A stretch of DNA of 64,000 bases from Zhongshania aliphaticivorans (GCF_902705875.1 NZ_CACSIK010000001.1:1690615-1754614); one strand, 5' to 3'. Positions 17,412 through 26,544 are shown, counted from the stretch's first letter. The notes: a model not told the origin generated them from the letters alone. Numbers and translations: made by a program.

Positions 17412-19067
17412 ATGGCCGGGAAGTCCAGCAGTAGCGCCACCAAACCAACTAAAACTAAACCTACCGCCAAACAAAAGAGCTTTGAACAAAACCTCTGGGA
17501 TACCGCCGACAAATTGCGCGGTACGGTTGAGTCGTCTGAATACAAACACGTCATCCTGAGTCTTATCTTTCTCAAGTTTGTTAGCGACAAGTTTGAAGAG
17601 CGCAAGCAGCAATTAATTGCTGAAGGGCAGGGCGACTATGTAGACATGGTGGAGTTTTACACCATGCACAATGTCTTCTATTTGCCCGAGACAGCCCGCT
17701 GGTCGTTTATACAAAAGCAGGCCAAGCAAGACGACATTGCCGTTAAAATAGACACCGCCTTACATACTGTCGAGAAGTCCAACCCCTCACTAAAAGGCGC
17801 TTTGCCAGACAACTACTTCTCGCGCCTTGGTATAGACGGCAGCAAGCTCGCAGCGCTGATCGACTCCATCAACAACATCGACACCCAAGAAGACAAAGAA
17901 GAAGACGTAGTAGGTCGGGTTTACGAATACTTCCTTGGCAAGTTCGCAGCGACTGAAGGCAAGGGCGGCGGCGAGTTTTATACCCCCAAGTGCATCGTTA
18001 ATTTACTGGCTGAAATGATTGAACCCTATCAGGGTAAAATCTACGATCCCTGCTGTGGCTCAGGCGGTATGTTTGTGCAGTCGGTTAAGTTTGTAGAAAA
18101 CCACCAAGGCAATACCAAAGACATCTCCATCTATGGGCAAGAACAAACCAGCACCACCTATAAACTGGCTAAGATGAACCTAGCGATACGCGGCATCTCT
18201 GGTAACTTGGGCGACGTAGCCGCAGACACCTTCTTTAAAGACCAGCACCCAGACCTAAAAGCCGATTTCATCCTGGCTAATCCGCCATTCAACCTAGACC
18301 AGTGGCGGGCAACAGATGAACTCACCGACGACCCGCGCTGGTCAGGCTACGACGTACCACCGGTAGGCAACGCCAACTACGCGTGGATACTACACATGGT
18401 GTCCAAACTGTCAGAGAACGGCGTTGCAGGCTTTGTACTCGCCAACGGCTCCATGAGCACCAACACCAAAGGCGAAGGTGCGATCCGCCAAAAGCTGATA
18501 GAGAACGACCTAGTAGATTGCATGATCGCGCTGCCGGGCCAACTGTTTTACACCACCCAAATACCCGTGTGTTTATGGTTCATCACCAAAAACAAAAAAG
18601 CCCAAACCATCAAAGGCCACTCAGAAAGTAACCACCGCGACCGCCAAGGCGAAACCCTGTTTATAGACGCCCGCAACATGGGCAGTATGATGGATAGAAC
18701 TCATAAAGAACTGACCGCTGATGATATCAAAACCATCGCCGACACCTACCACCTCTGGCGAGGCGAAGCCGCTGCCTCAGATGCCCAAGAAGCCCTTGGC
18801 AGTCATTCCCGTGAAAACGGGAATCCAGCGCTTTACCAAGACATTGCCGGCTACTGCAAAACCACCACGCTAGACGACATCAAAGCCAATGACTACGTAC
18901 TCACACCGGGCCGCTATGTTGGCGCGGCAGCGATTGAAGATGACGGCATTCCCTTTGAGACAAAGATGACGGAGTTAAGCCAGACTTTGTATCAGCAGAT
19001 GGACGAGGCAGAGAAGCTGGATGCGGTGATTCGGGAGAATTTGGCGGGGCTTGGGTATGGGGAGTGA
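17412..19067 (+). CDS. hsdM: Type I restriction-modification system, DNA methyltransferase subunit HsdM
   Basis: The 551-residue N6-adenine methyltransferase subunit modifies the host sites and forms the M2S core of the enzyme. After the helical N-terminal HsdM domain come GKGGGEFYTP, the S-adenosylmethionine motif DPCCGSGGMF (from D213) and the catalytic NPPF (N290). AAGGGA lies 7 bp before the ATG. Odd: around residues 455-475 the usual short link between WRGEA and YQDIAGYCK is replaced by a longer stretch reading SHSRENGNPAL, encoded by a perfect hairpin repeat (18803-18828) inserted in frame. The stop overlaps the start of hsdS. Confidence 0.95.
   Translation: MAGKSSSSATKPTKTKPTAKQKSFEQNLWDTADKLRGTVESSEYKHVILSLIFLKFVSDKFEERKQQLIAEGQGDYVDMVEFYTMHNVFYLPETARWSFIQKQAKQDDIAVKIDTALHTVEKSNPSLKGALPDNYFSRLGIDGSKLAALIDSINNIDTQEDKEEDVVGRVYEYFLGKFAATEGKGGGEFYTPKCIVNLLAEMIEPYQGKIYDPCCGSGGMFVQSVKFVENHQGNTKDISIYGQEQTSTTYKLAKMNLAIRGISGNLGDVAADTFFKDQHPDLKADFILANPPFNLDQWRATDELTDDPRWSGYDVPPVGNANYAWILHMVSKLSENGVAGFVLANGSMSTNTKGEGAIRQKLIENDLVDCMIALPGQLFYTTQIPVCLWFITKNKKAQTIKGHSESNHRDRQGETLFIDARNMGSMMDRTHKELTADDIKTIADTYHLWRGEAAASDAQEALGSHSRENGNPALYQDIAGYCKTTTLDDIKANDYVLTPGRYVGAAAIEDDGIPFETKMTELSQTLYQQMDEAEKLDAVIRENLAGLGYGE
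18803..18828. repeat. Palindromic repeat inside hsdM coding sequence
   Basis: ATTCCCGT (18805-18812) and ACGGGAAT (18817-18824) form a perfect 8-bp stem around a GAAA tetraloop, flanked by TC and CCAG. This is the widespread proteobacterial TCATTCCCG...CGGGAATCCA type repeat. It is translated in frame as SHSRENGNPAL in a surface linker of HsdM. A decayed copy lies at 13086-13110. Confidence 0.8.
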
Positions 19068-20475
19068 GTGGCCACAGAAAGCTTTGAAAACGGTGGGCGT
19101 TAGCTTAATTGATTGTGTGCACAAAACACCCCCTGTTGCGGACGTTGGTTTTCCTTATATTGCTATCCCACAAATGAGTGCGGGCTGTATCGATTTTAAT
19201 GCATCCCCTAGATTGATTTCTGAGGCAGATTTAATTGAGTGGACTAAAAAAGCTGATCCAAAGAAAGACGATATAGTCCTGTCACGCAGATGTAATCCCG
19301 GTGAAACGGCGTATGTTGATGGTAGCCGTCGTTTTGCTCTCGGACAAAACTTAGTGCTGCTGCGATCTACTTCGGGTTGTATTTACCCACCGTTTCTAAG
19401 ATGGATCGTACGTAGCCCATTTTGGTGGGAGCAAGTAGCCAAATATCTAAATGTTGGAGCTGTATTCGATAGCTTAAGATGCGCTGACATTCCAAAATTT
19501 GAGCTTCCGATACCTCCCATTACCGACCAAAAATCAATCGCCCATATCCTCGGCACCCTAGACGACAAAATCGAACTAAACCGGCAAATGAACGCCACGC
19601 TAGAATCCATGGCGCAAGCCCTATTCAAAAGTTGGTTTGTGGATTTTGACCCCGTGATCGACAACGCACTGGCGGCGGGGAATCCGATTCCTCCTGAACT
19701 GGCCGTCCGCGCCGAAGGTAGAAAGTCCGTAGGGGCGACCGGCCGGTCGCCCCTACCTCAGAATGGCACTTTGCCCGAACATATACGCGCACAATTTCCA
19801 GACCGGTTTGTGTTGACCGAAGAAATGGGCTGGGTGCCGGAGGGGTGGGAATCTGGAACATTAGGTATGATCAGTGAAGTAATTGGTGGATTTGCATTTA
19901 AGAGTAAAGACTTTTGCGATACCGGCTGCCCAGTCATTAAGATTAAAAATATACAAGACAATCGTAGGGTTGATGTTTCAGATGTACAACATATACCTCG
20001 CGTTGTCGCTCCAACTGCTAGTAAATTTTGGCTTAAGAATGGCGACTTATTGATGGCCATGACTGGGGCTACAGTTGGTAAATACGGGTTGTTGGTTGGT
20101 GCATCAGGTCAGGACTATTTATTAAATCAGCGTGTCGCTAAATTTATTCCTCGGAGTGAGATAACAAATCAGATATGGTTTACTTATTGTTTGCTCATGG
20201 AGGGTACAGCAACATCTCATATAGTTAATAATGCTCATGGAAGTGCCCAGCCTAATATCAGCGCAAATGGAATAATGGATGCCCCTTCGATATTACCTGC
20301 TAACGAGATCGTGCAATTATTTACAACAAAGGTGAGTCCATTATTCCGCCGGGTTCTTAAGTGTCAGAAAGAAAGCGACGTTCTGTCTCGACTCCGCGAC
20401 ACGCTCCTCCCCAAACTCCTCTCCGGTGAACTCCGTATCCCAGACGCCGAAAAACAGATCGACGAGGCGTTGTAG
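19057..20475 (+). CDS. hsdS: Type I restriction-modification system, specificity subunit HsdS
   Basis: The 472-residue subunit recognises the bipartite DNA target. It has two target-recognition domains (about residues 5-155 and 265-420), each followed by a conserved helix. The central spacer holds LGTLDDKIELNRQ and SWFVDFDPV, and the C-terminal one ends RDTLLPKLLSGELR. The ATG overlaps the end of hsdM by 11 bp. Between the central helix and the second recognition domain, the segment KSVGATGRSPLPQNG is encoded by a 28-bp perfect palindrome (19729-19756) inserted in frame. It lies where relatives have a variable linker, so function is probably kept. A TTG at 19051 is an alternative start. Confidence 0.94.
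   Translation: MGSEWPQKALKTVGVSLIDCVHKTPPVADVGFPYIAIPQMSAGCIDFNASPRLISEADLIEWTKKADPKKDDIVLSRRCNPGETAYVDGSRRFALGQNLVLLRSTSGCIYPPFLRWIVRSPFWWEQVAKYLNVGAVFDSLRCADIPKFELPIPPITDQKSIAHILGTLDDKIELNRQMNATLESMAQALFKSWFVDFDPVIDNALAAGNPIPPELAVRAEGRKSVGATGRSPLPQNGTLPEHIRAQFPDRFVLTEEMGWVPEGWESGTLGMISEVIGGFAFKSKDFCDTGCPVIKIKNIQDNRRVDVSDVQHIPRVVAPTASKFWLKNGDLLMAMTGATVGKYGLLVGASGQDYLLNQRVAKFIPRSEITNQIWFTYCLLMEGTATSHIVNNAHGSAQPNISANGIMDAPSILPANEIVQLFTTKVSPLFRRVLKCQKESDVLSRLRDTLLPKLLSGELRIPDAEKQIDEAL
19729..19756. repeat. 28-bp perfect palindrome (REP-type) inside hsdS
   Basis: GTAGGGGCGACCGG (19729-19742) is followed directly by its exact reverse complement (19743-19756). Twenty-four of the 28 bases are identical to the repeat inside the transposase gene at 21832-21855. 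It is translated in frame in the linker of HsdS. Confidence 0.92.
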
Positions 20476-20537
20476 CCGATGTTCTCGTCGTCTGGCAGAA
20501 TCATGTTTACACCACGCCAGCATCGCAAGGAGGCGAT

Positions 20538-21518
20538 ATGAGCAACGATAAGCAAATTGAGATTTACCAAACGCCAGATGGTCAGACCCAGATAGAAGTG
20601 CATTTGGCGTCAGATTCGGTGTGGCTTTCACAGGCACAAATGGTGGAATTGTTTGGGCGGGATCAGTCGGTGGTTTCTAGGCATATTCGCAACGCCCTGA
20701 GTGACGGCGAAGTGGCTGAGCAGAGCAATATGCAAAAAATGCATATTGCAAACGCTGACCGTCCGGTGACCTTCTACGACCTGGATGTGGTGATCTCCGT
20801 CGGTTACCGCATCAAGTCTCCGCAGGGAGTGCAATTTCGGCGCTGGGCTACTGAGCGCCTGAAAGAACACCTCGTCCGAGGCTATACCCTAAATCAAACC
20901 CGCTTTGAAAAAAACGCCGCCGAGTTGGAGCAGGCGCTGGCCTTAATTCAGCGCACCGCCCAAAGCCCCGAGTTAAGTGGCGATGCTGGTCGAGGCTTAG
21001 TGGATATTGTTTCTCGCTATACCCAAACCTTTTTGTGGTTGCAGCGCTACGACGAGGGCTTGCTGGATGAGCCGGCCGGTCAAAGTGGCGGTGCTTTGCT
21101 GAAACCAGAAGCTGCCATGATGTCGTTAAACGAGCTGAAGGTTCAGCTGGTGTCTCGCGGTGAAGCTACTGACTTGTTCGCTCGCCCGCGTGAAGAAGGT
21201 TTGGTCGGTATTTTTGGTAATTTAGATCAAACGGTATTTGGTGAGCCCGCTTACCCAACAATAGAAAGTAAAGCTGCCCACCTGCTGTACTTTGTGGTGA
21301 AAAATCACCCATTTTCAGATGGTAATAAGCGCAGCGGTGCCTTCCTGTTTGTGGACTTTCTACACCGCAATGGCCGGCTTCTAAACGCGCATGGTCAGCC
21401 TCAAATTAATGACACGGGTTTGGCGGCCTTAACATTGTTGGTGGCTGAATCTGACCCTAAGCAAAAAGATGTGTTGATACGGTTGATAATGCATATGTTA
21501 AGCGCCGGAGAAACATAA
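20538..21518 (+). CDS. RhuM-like / Fic (Doc-type) fusion protein
   Basis: The 326-residue protein joins an N-terminal RhuM-type domain (IEIYQTPDGQTQIEV, then VWLSQAQMVELFGRDQSVVSRHI, a DNA-binding-like helix-turn-helix) to a C-terminal Fic/Doc domain. The Fic core is HPFSDGNKRSG from H257, matching HxFx(D/E)(A/G)N(K/G)R, so transfer of AMP or phosphate to a target is expected. RhuM-like genes are often found between hsd genes. A strong AAGGAGG site precedes the ATG, and the TAA overlaps the next ATG. Whether it acts as a toxin, and what restrains it, cannot be read here; no separate antitoxin gene is visible. Confidence 0.85.
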   Translation: MSNDKQIEIYQTPDGQTQIEVHLASDSVWLSQAQMVELFGRDQSVVSRHIRNALSDGEVAEQSNMQKMHIANADRPVTFYDLDVVISVGYRIKSPQGVQFRRWATERLKEHLVRGYTLNQTRFEKNAAELEQALALIQRTAQSPELSGDAGRGLVDIVSRYTQTFLWLQRYDEGLLDEPAGQSGGALLKPEAAMMSLNELKVQLVSRGEATDLFARPREEGLVGIFGNLDQTVFGEPAYPTIESKAAHLLYFVVKNHPFSDGNKRSGAFLFVDFLHRNGRLLNAHGQPQINDTGLAALTLLVAESDPKQKDVLIRLIMHMLSAGET

Positions 21519-22069
21519 TGACCGTAGGGGCGCCTGGCGGGCGCCCAGACATAATGCCTAAGCACCGTTTTAACCGAGGTTCGATTCGCCTAAATAGTTA
21601 CGACTATTCTCAGGCCGGTGCCTATTTTATTACTCTATGTACACATAACCGGGATTGTATTTTTGGCTATATAGATAACGGGGAAATGCGCTACAGTGCC
21701 TTTGGTGAAATTGTTGTTAACCAGTGGCTGCTAACTGAGTCATTGCGTTCTGAAATTTCCTTAGATGCATGGGTGCTAATGCCTAATCATTTTCACGGTA
21801 TATTTTTTATTAGGGATTCTGCACGGGCTCAGGGCGACCGGCCGGTCGCCCCTACGTTGGCGTCTAGGTCGGTAGGCTCGCTGGTGGCGGGCTTTAAATC
21901 GGCGTGTACTACACAGATAAATACGCAACGAGGCAGCTTGGGTGCCAAAGTGTGGCAACGAAATTACTGGGATCGCGTGATTCGTAACGAGGCTGAATTG
22001 ACAGCGTTAAGGGAATACATCGTCAATAACCCAAGGAAATGGACTTTAGATACACTGTATATGGCTTAG
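21518..22069 (+). CDS. REP-associated tyrosine transposase (RAYT, Y1 HUH family)
   Basis: The 183-residue protein is an IS200-like single-strand DNA transposase of the RAYT group. The HUH motif is MPNHFHGI (H91, H93) and the catalytic tyrosine is Y167 in REYIVNNPRKW. RAYTs mobilise nearby palindromic repeats rather than complete insertion sequences. The ATG overlaps the stop of the RhuM/Fic gene and has GGAG 7 bp upstream; ATG 21554 is an alternative start that would exclude a hairpin at 21524-21547. Its own coding sequence contains a palindrome (21832-21855, translated GDRPVAPT) almost identical to the one in hsdS. Its place inside an hsd operon is unusual. Confidence 0.9.
   Translation: MTVGAPGGRPDIMPKHRFNRGSIRLNSYDYSQAGAYFITLCTHNRDCIFGYIDNGEMRYSAFGEIVVNQWLLTESLRSEISLDAWVLMPNHFHGIFFIRDSARAQGDRPVAPTLASRSVGSLVAGFKSACTTQINTQRGSLGAKVWQRNYWDRVIRNEAELTALREYIVNNPRKWTLDTLYMA
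21524..21547. repeat. Variant REP-type hairpin at the 5' end of the RAYT gene
   Basis: GTAGGGGCGCC starts like the hsdS repeat but has a changed centre. GGGCGCC (21528-21534) pairs with GGCGCCC (21540-21546) around five bases. It spans codons 3-10 of the transposase from the upstream ATG. Confidence 0.7.
21832..21855. repeat. REP-type palindrome inside the RAYT gene
   Basis: GGGCGACCGG (21832-21841) and its reverse complement (21842-21851), followed by CTAC, are identical over 24 bases to the repeat in hsdS. They encode GDRPVAPT, a segment also seen in related RAYT proteins. Confidence 0.88.
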
Positions 22070-22138
22070 AAGAGGTGTATAAAACTCAACATTTGATAAT
22101 GTGAGTGATAGAGATATAACAGAAGGATTTGCGAACAT

Positions 22139-25100
22139 ATGAGCTTCAATGAAGCAGCGCTAGAACAAGCCATCATCGACTTGCTTGGTGAGCAGGGCTA
22201 CCCCCATAGTAACGGCGCGACCTTTGTTCGCGATAAGCGCGAGGTCTTACTGAAAGACGACCTTCGTACTTACCTTCAGCAGCGCTATGCGGTAGATAAT
22301 ATTACCGCCGGTGAAATAGACGCAATTATCCGCAAGCTAGAAGCCTATTCCTCCGCTGACTTGTACGACTCTAATCGCGCTATTCATAAGCTGGTGAGTG
22401 ATGGCTTTCTACTCAAGCGTGAGTCGGTGGCCAGTAACAAGCATAAAAGCCAGAAAGACCTGTATATACAGCTCATAGATTACACCGGCCTGCCAGAGTC
22501 GCGGATGCCTGATCCTGAGTCATTGGATTTAGTGGTAGCACACGGCGGCACTGAGTATTCGACTGCTAGGGCGGAGCTGAACATCTACCGCGTGGTGAAT
22601 CAGCTAGAGATTGAAGGCTTTGAGAGGCGCATTCCCGACGCCATCTTGTATATTAATGGTTTGCCCTTGGTGGTGTTCGAGTTTAAAAGCGCAGTGCGTG
22701 AAGAGGCAACAATCTACCAAGCCTACGAGCAGCTGACTGTTCGGTATAAGCGCGACATACCTGAGCTTCTAAAGTACAACAGCCTATGCGTTATAAGCGA
22801 TGGCGTTAACTCGCGGGTGGGCTCTTTGTTTGCGCCGTATGACTTCTACTATACCTGGCGCAAAGTAACGGGTGACGAAACCATTGAGCAAGATGGTATT
22901 AACGCCTTGTACACCATGTTGAATGGCTTGTTTGATAAGAATAGGTTGCGCGAAGTATTGCGTCATTTTATCTACTTTCCCGACTCATCCAAGCGGGATG
23001 AGAAGATCGTTTGCCGTTACCCGCAGTTCTATGCCGCTACCAAGCTGTACGACAATATACTGACACACCGCAAACCAGCAGGCGACGGTAAAGGTGGAAC
23101 CTACTTTGGCGCTACAGGCTGCGGTAAGAGCTATACGATGTTGTTTTTAAGCCGCTTGCTAATGAAGAGCTTGGCGTTTGAAAGCCCCACCATTGTTTTA
23201 ATCACTGATCGCACTGATTTAGATGATCAGCTATCTAAGCAGTTCACCAGTGCCAAGACTTACGTAGGCGACCAAACTATTGTCAGTGTGGAGAGCCGCG
23301 CTCAACTCCGCGAATTACTCAAAGGCCGCAATAGTGGCGGTGTATTCCTAGCGACTATCCATAAGTTCACCGAAGACGCCGAGCTACTAACTGATCGCAG
23401 CAATGTTATTTGTATTTCTGACGAAGCTCACCGCAGCCAGGTTAACTTAGACCAGAATGTACGGATTACAGAAAAGGGTGTGCGTCGTACTTTTGGCTTT
23501 GCCAAGTACCTACACGACTCTTTGCCCAACGCCACCTATGTTGGTTTTACCGGTACGCCGATAGATGCCACGTTAGATGTGTTTGGTGAGGTGATCGACA
23601 GCTACACCATGACGGAATCGGTGAAGGACGAGATTACGGTTCGTATTGTTTACGAAGGCCGCGCCGCTAAAGTCATACTCGACAATAAGAAGCTAGAAGA
23701 GATTGAACAATACTACGCAGAGTGCGCCGATGACGGCACTAGCGACTATCAAATTGAAGAGAGCAAGAAGTCCAGCGCTAATATGAGCGCCATACTCGGT
23801 GATCCAGACCGCATTCGTGCGTTAGCTGCAGACTTTGTCCAGCACTATGAAACCAGAGTCAGCGAAGGCTCAACGGTTAAGGGCAAGGCCATCTTTGTGT
23901 GCAGCAAGCGCGATATCGCCTATGACTTTTGGCAGGAAGTTATTGCTCTAAAGCCAGAGTGGAATGAGGTGCTTAGTTGTGAGGCTGGCGCGACGCTGAC
24001 TGATCAAGAGATGAAAGAGATCAAACCCATTGAGCGGGTGAAGATGATAATGACCCGGGGCAAGGACGACCCGGAAAAGCTCTACAATCTTCTGGGTAAT
24101 GCCGAGTATCGCAAAGAGCTGGATCGCCAGTTTAAAAACCCCAAGTCTAACTTCAAGATCGCCATTGTGGTTGATATGTGGCTGACGGGCTTTGATGTGC
24201 CGTTCCTCGATACCATCTATATCGACAAGCCCATTCAGCGTCACAACTTGATCCAGACTATCTCGCGGGTAAATCGCAAGTACGAAGGCAAAGACAAAGG
24301 TTTGGTGGTGGATTACATCGGTATTAAAAAGCAGATGAACCTAGCCTTAGCCCACTACAACAAGGCTGACCAACAGAACATAGAGGAGATTGATAAGTCT
24401 ATTGTTGCGGTGAAAGATCATCTCGACTTACTCAATAAGCTATTCCACAAGTTCGACGCGTCTAAGTACTACAAGGGCAGTCCCGTTGAACAACTTCACT
24501 GCCTTAACATGGCGGCGGAGTTTGCGCAGATTACTGACAAGATCGAGAAGCGGTTTATGGCGCTGGTTAAGCGCCTTAAAGCAGCCTACGACATTTGCAG
24601 TGGCTCAGAGCGGATAAGCCAAGCGGAACGTGACCAAATTCATTTTTACTTAGCCGTGCGCTCCATTGTCTTTAAGCTCACCAAGGGCGATGCACCAGAC
24701 GTAGCACAAATGAATGCCCGTGTACGGGAGATGATCAAGGACGCATTGCACGCAGATGGCGTGGAAGAGATCTTTAAGATGGGCGAAGACAGCGACGGTG
24801 TTGCTGATTTATTCGACCCAGATTACCTAGCTAAGATCGACAAGATCAAACTACCCAATACAAAGATTAAGCTACTGCAGCAACTGCTCGCCAAAGCCAT
24901 CGAAGACTTCAAAAAGGTCAATAAGGTGCAGGCGCAAGACTTCTCTAAGCGCTTTAAAACATTGGTCGACAACTATAACGAGCGCAAAGAAGATGATGTA
25001 CTGGTAAGTGGTGTACTCGAAGACTTCTCCGACGAGATCATGGACATGATCCATGCCCTAAAGGATGAGTACGACTCCTTTGAAGATCTAGGCATAGACC

Positions 25101-25384
25101 TAGAAGATAAAGCCTTCTACGACATCTTGAAACGGCTGGCAGAGAAGTATGACTTTACCTACCCAGACGACAAACTCATCACCTTGGCGCAAGCGGTAAA
25201 AGACGTAGTAAAAGACAAAGTTAAATACACCGACTGGAGCCAGCGCGAAGACATCAAGGCAGAACTGAAGGTCGGCTTAATTCTGGTTTTAGCTAAGTTC
25301 GGCTACCCTCCGGTTGATCGTGACGAAGTGTATAAAGAGATCTTTGAGCAGGCTGAGAATTTTAAGAGATTTCAAAACACATAA
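22139..25384 (+). CDS. hsdR: Type I restriction-modification system, restriction subunit HsdR
   Basis: The 1081-residue subunit translocates and cuts unmodified DNA. The N-terminal nuclease has D167 (RIPDAIL) and E181-F-K183 (VVFEFKSA), the PD-(D/E)XK site. The superfamily 2 motor follows, with Walker A GATGCGKS (from G324), DEAH in CISDEAHRSQ (from D428), FTGTPI and the later QTISRVNR. A C-terminal helical domain binds the M2S core. All key residues are present and length is normal (about 1,000-1,100). It follows the transposase gene by 69 bp with AAGGA upstream of the ATG, so it probably shares the hsd transcript. Confidence 0.95.
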   Translation: MSFNEAALEQAIIDLLGEQGYPHSNGATFVRDKREVLLKDDLRTYLQQRYAVDNITAGEIDAIIRKLEAYSSADLYDSNRAIHKLVSDGFLLKRESVASNKHKSQKDLYIQLIDYTGLPESRMPDPESLDLVVAHGGTEYSTARAELNIYRVVNQLEIEGFERRIPDAILYINGLPLVVFEFKSAVREEATIYQAYEQLTVRYKRDIPELLKYNSLCVISDGVNSRVGSLFAPYDFYYTWRKVTGDETIEQDGINALYTMLNGLFDKNRLREVLRHFIYFPDSSKRDEKIVCRYPQFYAATKLYDNILTHRKPAGDGKGGTYFGATGCGKSYTMLFLSRLLMKSLAFESPTIVLITDRTDLDDQLSKQFTSAKTYVGDQTIVSVESRAQLRELLKGRNSGGVFLATIHKFTEDAELLTDRSNVICISDEAHRSQVNLDQNVRITEKGVRRTFGFAKYLHDSLPNATYVGFTGTPIDATLDVFGEVIDSYTMTESVKDEITVRIVYEGRAAKVILDNKKLEEIEQYYAECADDGTSDYQIEESKKSSANMSAILGDPDRIRALAADFVQHYETRVSEGSTVKGKAIFVCSKRDIAYDFWQEVIALKPEWNEVLSCEAGATLTDQEMKEIKPIERVKMIMTRGKDDPEKLYNLLGNAEYRKELDRQFKNPKSNFKIAIVVDMWLTGFDVPFLDTIYIDKPIQRHNLIQTISRVNRKYEGKDKGLVVDYIGIKKQMNLALAHYNKADQQNIEEIDKSIVAVKDHLDLLNKLFHKFDASKYYKGSPVEQLHCLNMAAEFAQITDKIEKRFMALVKRLKAAYDICSGSERISQAERDQIHFYLAVRSIVFKLTKGDAPDVAQMNARVREMIKDALHADGVEEIFKMGEDSDGVADLFDPDYLAKIDKIKLPNTKIKLLQQLLAKAIEDFKKVNKVQAQDFSKRFKTLVDNYNERKEDDVLVSGVLEDFSDEIMDMIHALKDEYDSFEDLGIDLEDKAFYDILKRLAEKYDFTYPDDKLITLAQAVKDVVKDKVKYTDWSQREDIKAELKVGLILVLAKFGYPPVDRDEVYKEIFEQAENFKRFQNT

Positions 25385-25420
25385 TTAGTCATTTTTAAAA
25401 TGGCAAGCAAGGGGAAGTGA

Positions 25421-26479
25421 ATGCCAATATACGAATTGAGTGAGGAGGGCATAAGTGCGATGCCCAAAACTACTTTTGCGGCGCAAAATATAAGAGAGCG
25501 CGATGATCTTCAGCGATACTTAAAGAGCCAGATAGATATCATCGCTCCCCACACGATGGTTATTGCCGAGGAGTTCGGTGACTGGGATGTGAGTCGGCGT
25601 AGAATTGATTTGTTATGTCTAGATAAGGCAGCCAACTTAGTTGTCATCGAGCTTAAGCGCACTGAAGACGGCGGCCACATGGAGCTACAGGCTGTACGGT
25701 ATAGTGCAATGGTCTCTACTATGACCTTTGAACAGGTTATAGAGGCGCATCGTCGCTACCTTGATGCTAATAAAATTGAGGAGGATGCTGAGCAGCGCAT
25801 CCTAGATTTTTTAGACTGGAGTGAGCCAGATGATGACTCATTTGCTCAGGATGTTCGTATCGTACTGGCTTCGGCAGAGTTTTCAAAAGAACTCACATGC
25901 GCAGTACTTTGGCTCAATGAAAAGGGACTAGACATACGGTGTGTCAAGATGGAGCCGTATTCAGATGGCACCAGAGTTCTTTTAGATGTCCAGCAAGTTA
26001 TACCTTTACCGGAGACTGAGCAATTTCAAGTTCAAGTCCGGCATAAAAAGCAACGAGAGCAGCAAGCGCGTTCGCAGGTAGGAAGGGATAGGTCTACATT
26101 TAGTGGTTCTGTTGGCGGGATTCCCTTTGAAGGCTTGAATAAGAGGAGGTTAATGCTCCACTTGGTTTCTGCGCTTATTAACTCGGGAAACGCTACTCCT
26201 GAGCAGCTTAGTAGTCTTATCTACTGGCGTGAAAATGCTTTGTTTAAGCGTTATCAGGGCGAGCTGAGTGCAGATGAATTTAAAGAGAAGATTATGGTTG
26301 GCGACGTGGGTGGACAAGTTGCCAGAGTAGATCGCTTTTTTCATACTGACGATCAATTGTTTAGGGTGGCAGGGGGTACCTATGCGCTCACAAACCAGTG
26401 GGGCGCAAGAACAGCGGAAGCTGTAAAGTTGATTGTTGAAAAATATACGGAATTGCAGATAGTTGTGACAGTGAATTAA
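25421..26479 (+). CDS. PD-(D/E)XK nuclease-domain protein (DUF91/NucS-like)
   Basis: The 352-residue protein has an N-terminal restriction-endonuclease-like fold: E50/E51, then D63 in RRRIDLLCLD and E77-L-K79 in LVVIELKRT, the D-x(13)-E-x-K nuclease signature. The central 190-225 region is charged and may be a linker. The C-terminal 120 residues are unassigned, with a domain including LSSLIYWRENALFK. It lies 36 bp after hsdR on the same strand, so it probably belongs to the operon as an accessory defence nuclease. It has no helicase and does not resemble Mrr closely. The role in restriction is inferred from position. Confidence 0.7.
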   Translation: MPIYELSEEGISAMPKTTFAAQNIRERDDLQRYLKSQIDIIAPHTMVIAEEFGDWDVSRRRIDLLCLDKAANLVVIELKRTEDGGHMELQAVRYSAMVSTMTFEQVIEAHRRYLDANKIEEDAEQRILDFLDWSEPDDDSFAQDVRIVLASAEFSKELTCAVLWLNEKGLDIRCVKMEPYSDGTRVLLDVQQVIPLPETEQFQVQVRHKKQREQQARSQVGRDRSTFSGSVGGIPFEGLNKRRLMLHLVSALINSGNATPEQLSSLIYWRENALFKRYQGELSADEFKEKIMVGDVGGQVARVDRFFHTDDQLFRVAGGTYALTNQWGARTAEAVKLIVEKYTELQIVVTVN

Positions 26480-26544
26480 AGTTGGCCTTTGCAGGAATAA
26501 TAATGACGGTCTGGATGGCGGTTTCGTTGTAGGCTTAAAACAAA

